Source: J089 sp964549745 (GTDB taxonomy: Bacteria > Fidelibacterota > Marinisomatia > Marinisomatales > J089). From it: DNA of 64,000 nt. The DNA is taken from positions 1-64,000 of the forward strand of contig CAZJWP010000001.1 in assembly GCA_964549745.1 (NCBI GenBank), given 5' to 3'. This document shows positions 63,752 through 64,000 of the stretch, piece after piece (the stretch's first letter is position 1; each line of letters starts with the position of its first letter). The translations under genes were made by a program, and so were the position numbers. The notes under the pieces are model-generated. The model did not search any database. It had not been told where the DNA came from and was given only the letters and a program-made list of their open reading frames with translations.

Positions 63752-64000
63752 ATGAAAACGATCCCAAAAATCATCCTGATCCTGATATCCACAGTTGTAT
63801 TCACGCCATCATTATTTGGACAGGGCAATGCGGCAGTGGGCTCGGTTACGTTGGATGGGAAGGTCTGGAATTCCCTGGCTTTCCGCCCGGTAATACCGAT
63901 CGGGAAAGCGGCGCTGGCGCTTGATCTGGTCTTTTATGTGGACGGTGAAGGCAATCTCCACAAAGATGAGTGGGATTTTTCCTCACCGACGGCCGGCAAG
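63752..64000 (+). CDS. Exported protein, 3' truncated by window end
   Basis: An ATG opens a frame that stays open to the right edge (83 codons). The first ~23 residues are a signal peptide (MKTIPKIILILISTVVFTP). The mature part begins QGNAAVGSVTLDGKVWNSLAFRP-like sequence with IPIGKAALALDLVFYVDGEGN, which suggests a beta-rich outer-membrane or periplasmic protein. The gene is divergent from the operon at 63668, with an 83-base shared control region. Identity cannot be settled without the rest. Confidence 0.75.
   Translation, partial: MKTIPKIILILISTVVFTPSLFGQGNAAVGSVTLDGKVWNSLAFRPVIPIGKAALALDLVFYVDGEGNLHKDEWDFSSPTAGK

Noticed and set aside
1..64000. tRNA, rRNA, CRISPR arrays, transposases, integrases and attachment sites
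   Set aside because: None could be recognised in any intergenic region on reading. This was a visual search and not a covariance-model run.

Overview
The window suggests a Gram-negative bacterium of the FCB assemblage, most like Marinimicrobia/Neomarinimicrobiota or a neighbouring phylum such as Calditrichota. The evidence is C-terminal sorting tails of the type IX secretion system (T9SS; YPNPFN followed by a FlgD-like domain), gingipain-like C25 proteins, a PorZ-like propeller, a TonB-dependent receptor under a TPP riboswitch, lipoproteins and outer-membrane barrels. The phylum is inferred from gene content, not from a phylogeny. Two 100-N gaps (21054-21153 and 31991-32090) show that this is a draft scaffold, probably a MAG or SAG.

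Layout. 1-6323: the end of a hybrid histidine kinase, an exported protein, SufE, a prolyl oligopeptidase lipoprotein and an M50 membrane protease. 6325-8685: a PorZ-like beta-propeller. 8688-11726 (minus): adenosine deaminase and an OPT transporter. 11898-15263: a CsgG-like exported protein, then a thiamin-type TonB receptor whose Shine-Dalgarno lies inside a TPP riboswitch. 15309-17832 (minus): an ECF sigma factor, anti-sigma, Met-rich Spy/CnrX-like protein and lipoprotein. 17918-20950: a UvrD-like helicase fused to an Fe-S nuclease. 21246-26544: class V aminotransferase, split transhydrogenase (minus) and ThiI (minus). 26680: proline iminopeptidase.

27767-42633 is a nearly gapless type IV pilus operon: major pilin, PilT, three minor-pilin-like proteins, PilM, N, O, P, Q, an Ig-like lipoprotein, PilB and PilC. 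One gene in it (30318-32596) is split only by an assembly artefact: the two gap flanks carry the same 55 bases, and merging them restores a single 707-residue reading frame.

42712-60573 is a surface and secretion region. A C25-like protein ending in a dockerin precedes a translationally coupled poly-gamma-glutamate cluster (pgsB, pgsC, pgsW, an exported protein and an outer-membrane barrel). A lipoprotein and three large T9SS cargo proteins follow: a repeat protein, an M14 carboxypeptidase and a second C25-like protein. 60580 is a glutaredoxin. 60815-63668 (minus) is an overlapping operon containing a 42-residue membrane protein and ending in a secreted zincin. The right edge cuts a further exported-protein gene.

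The strongest leads are the Gram-negative poly-gamma-glutamate cluster with its own candidate barrel, the CnrYXH-like sigma module, the riboswitch-embedded ribosome binding site, the assembly artefact, and the paired C25 proteins that lack the canonical catalytic histidine. No core T9SS channel gene, prepilin peptidase, tRNA, rRNA, CRISPR array or transposase was seen.
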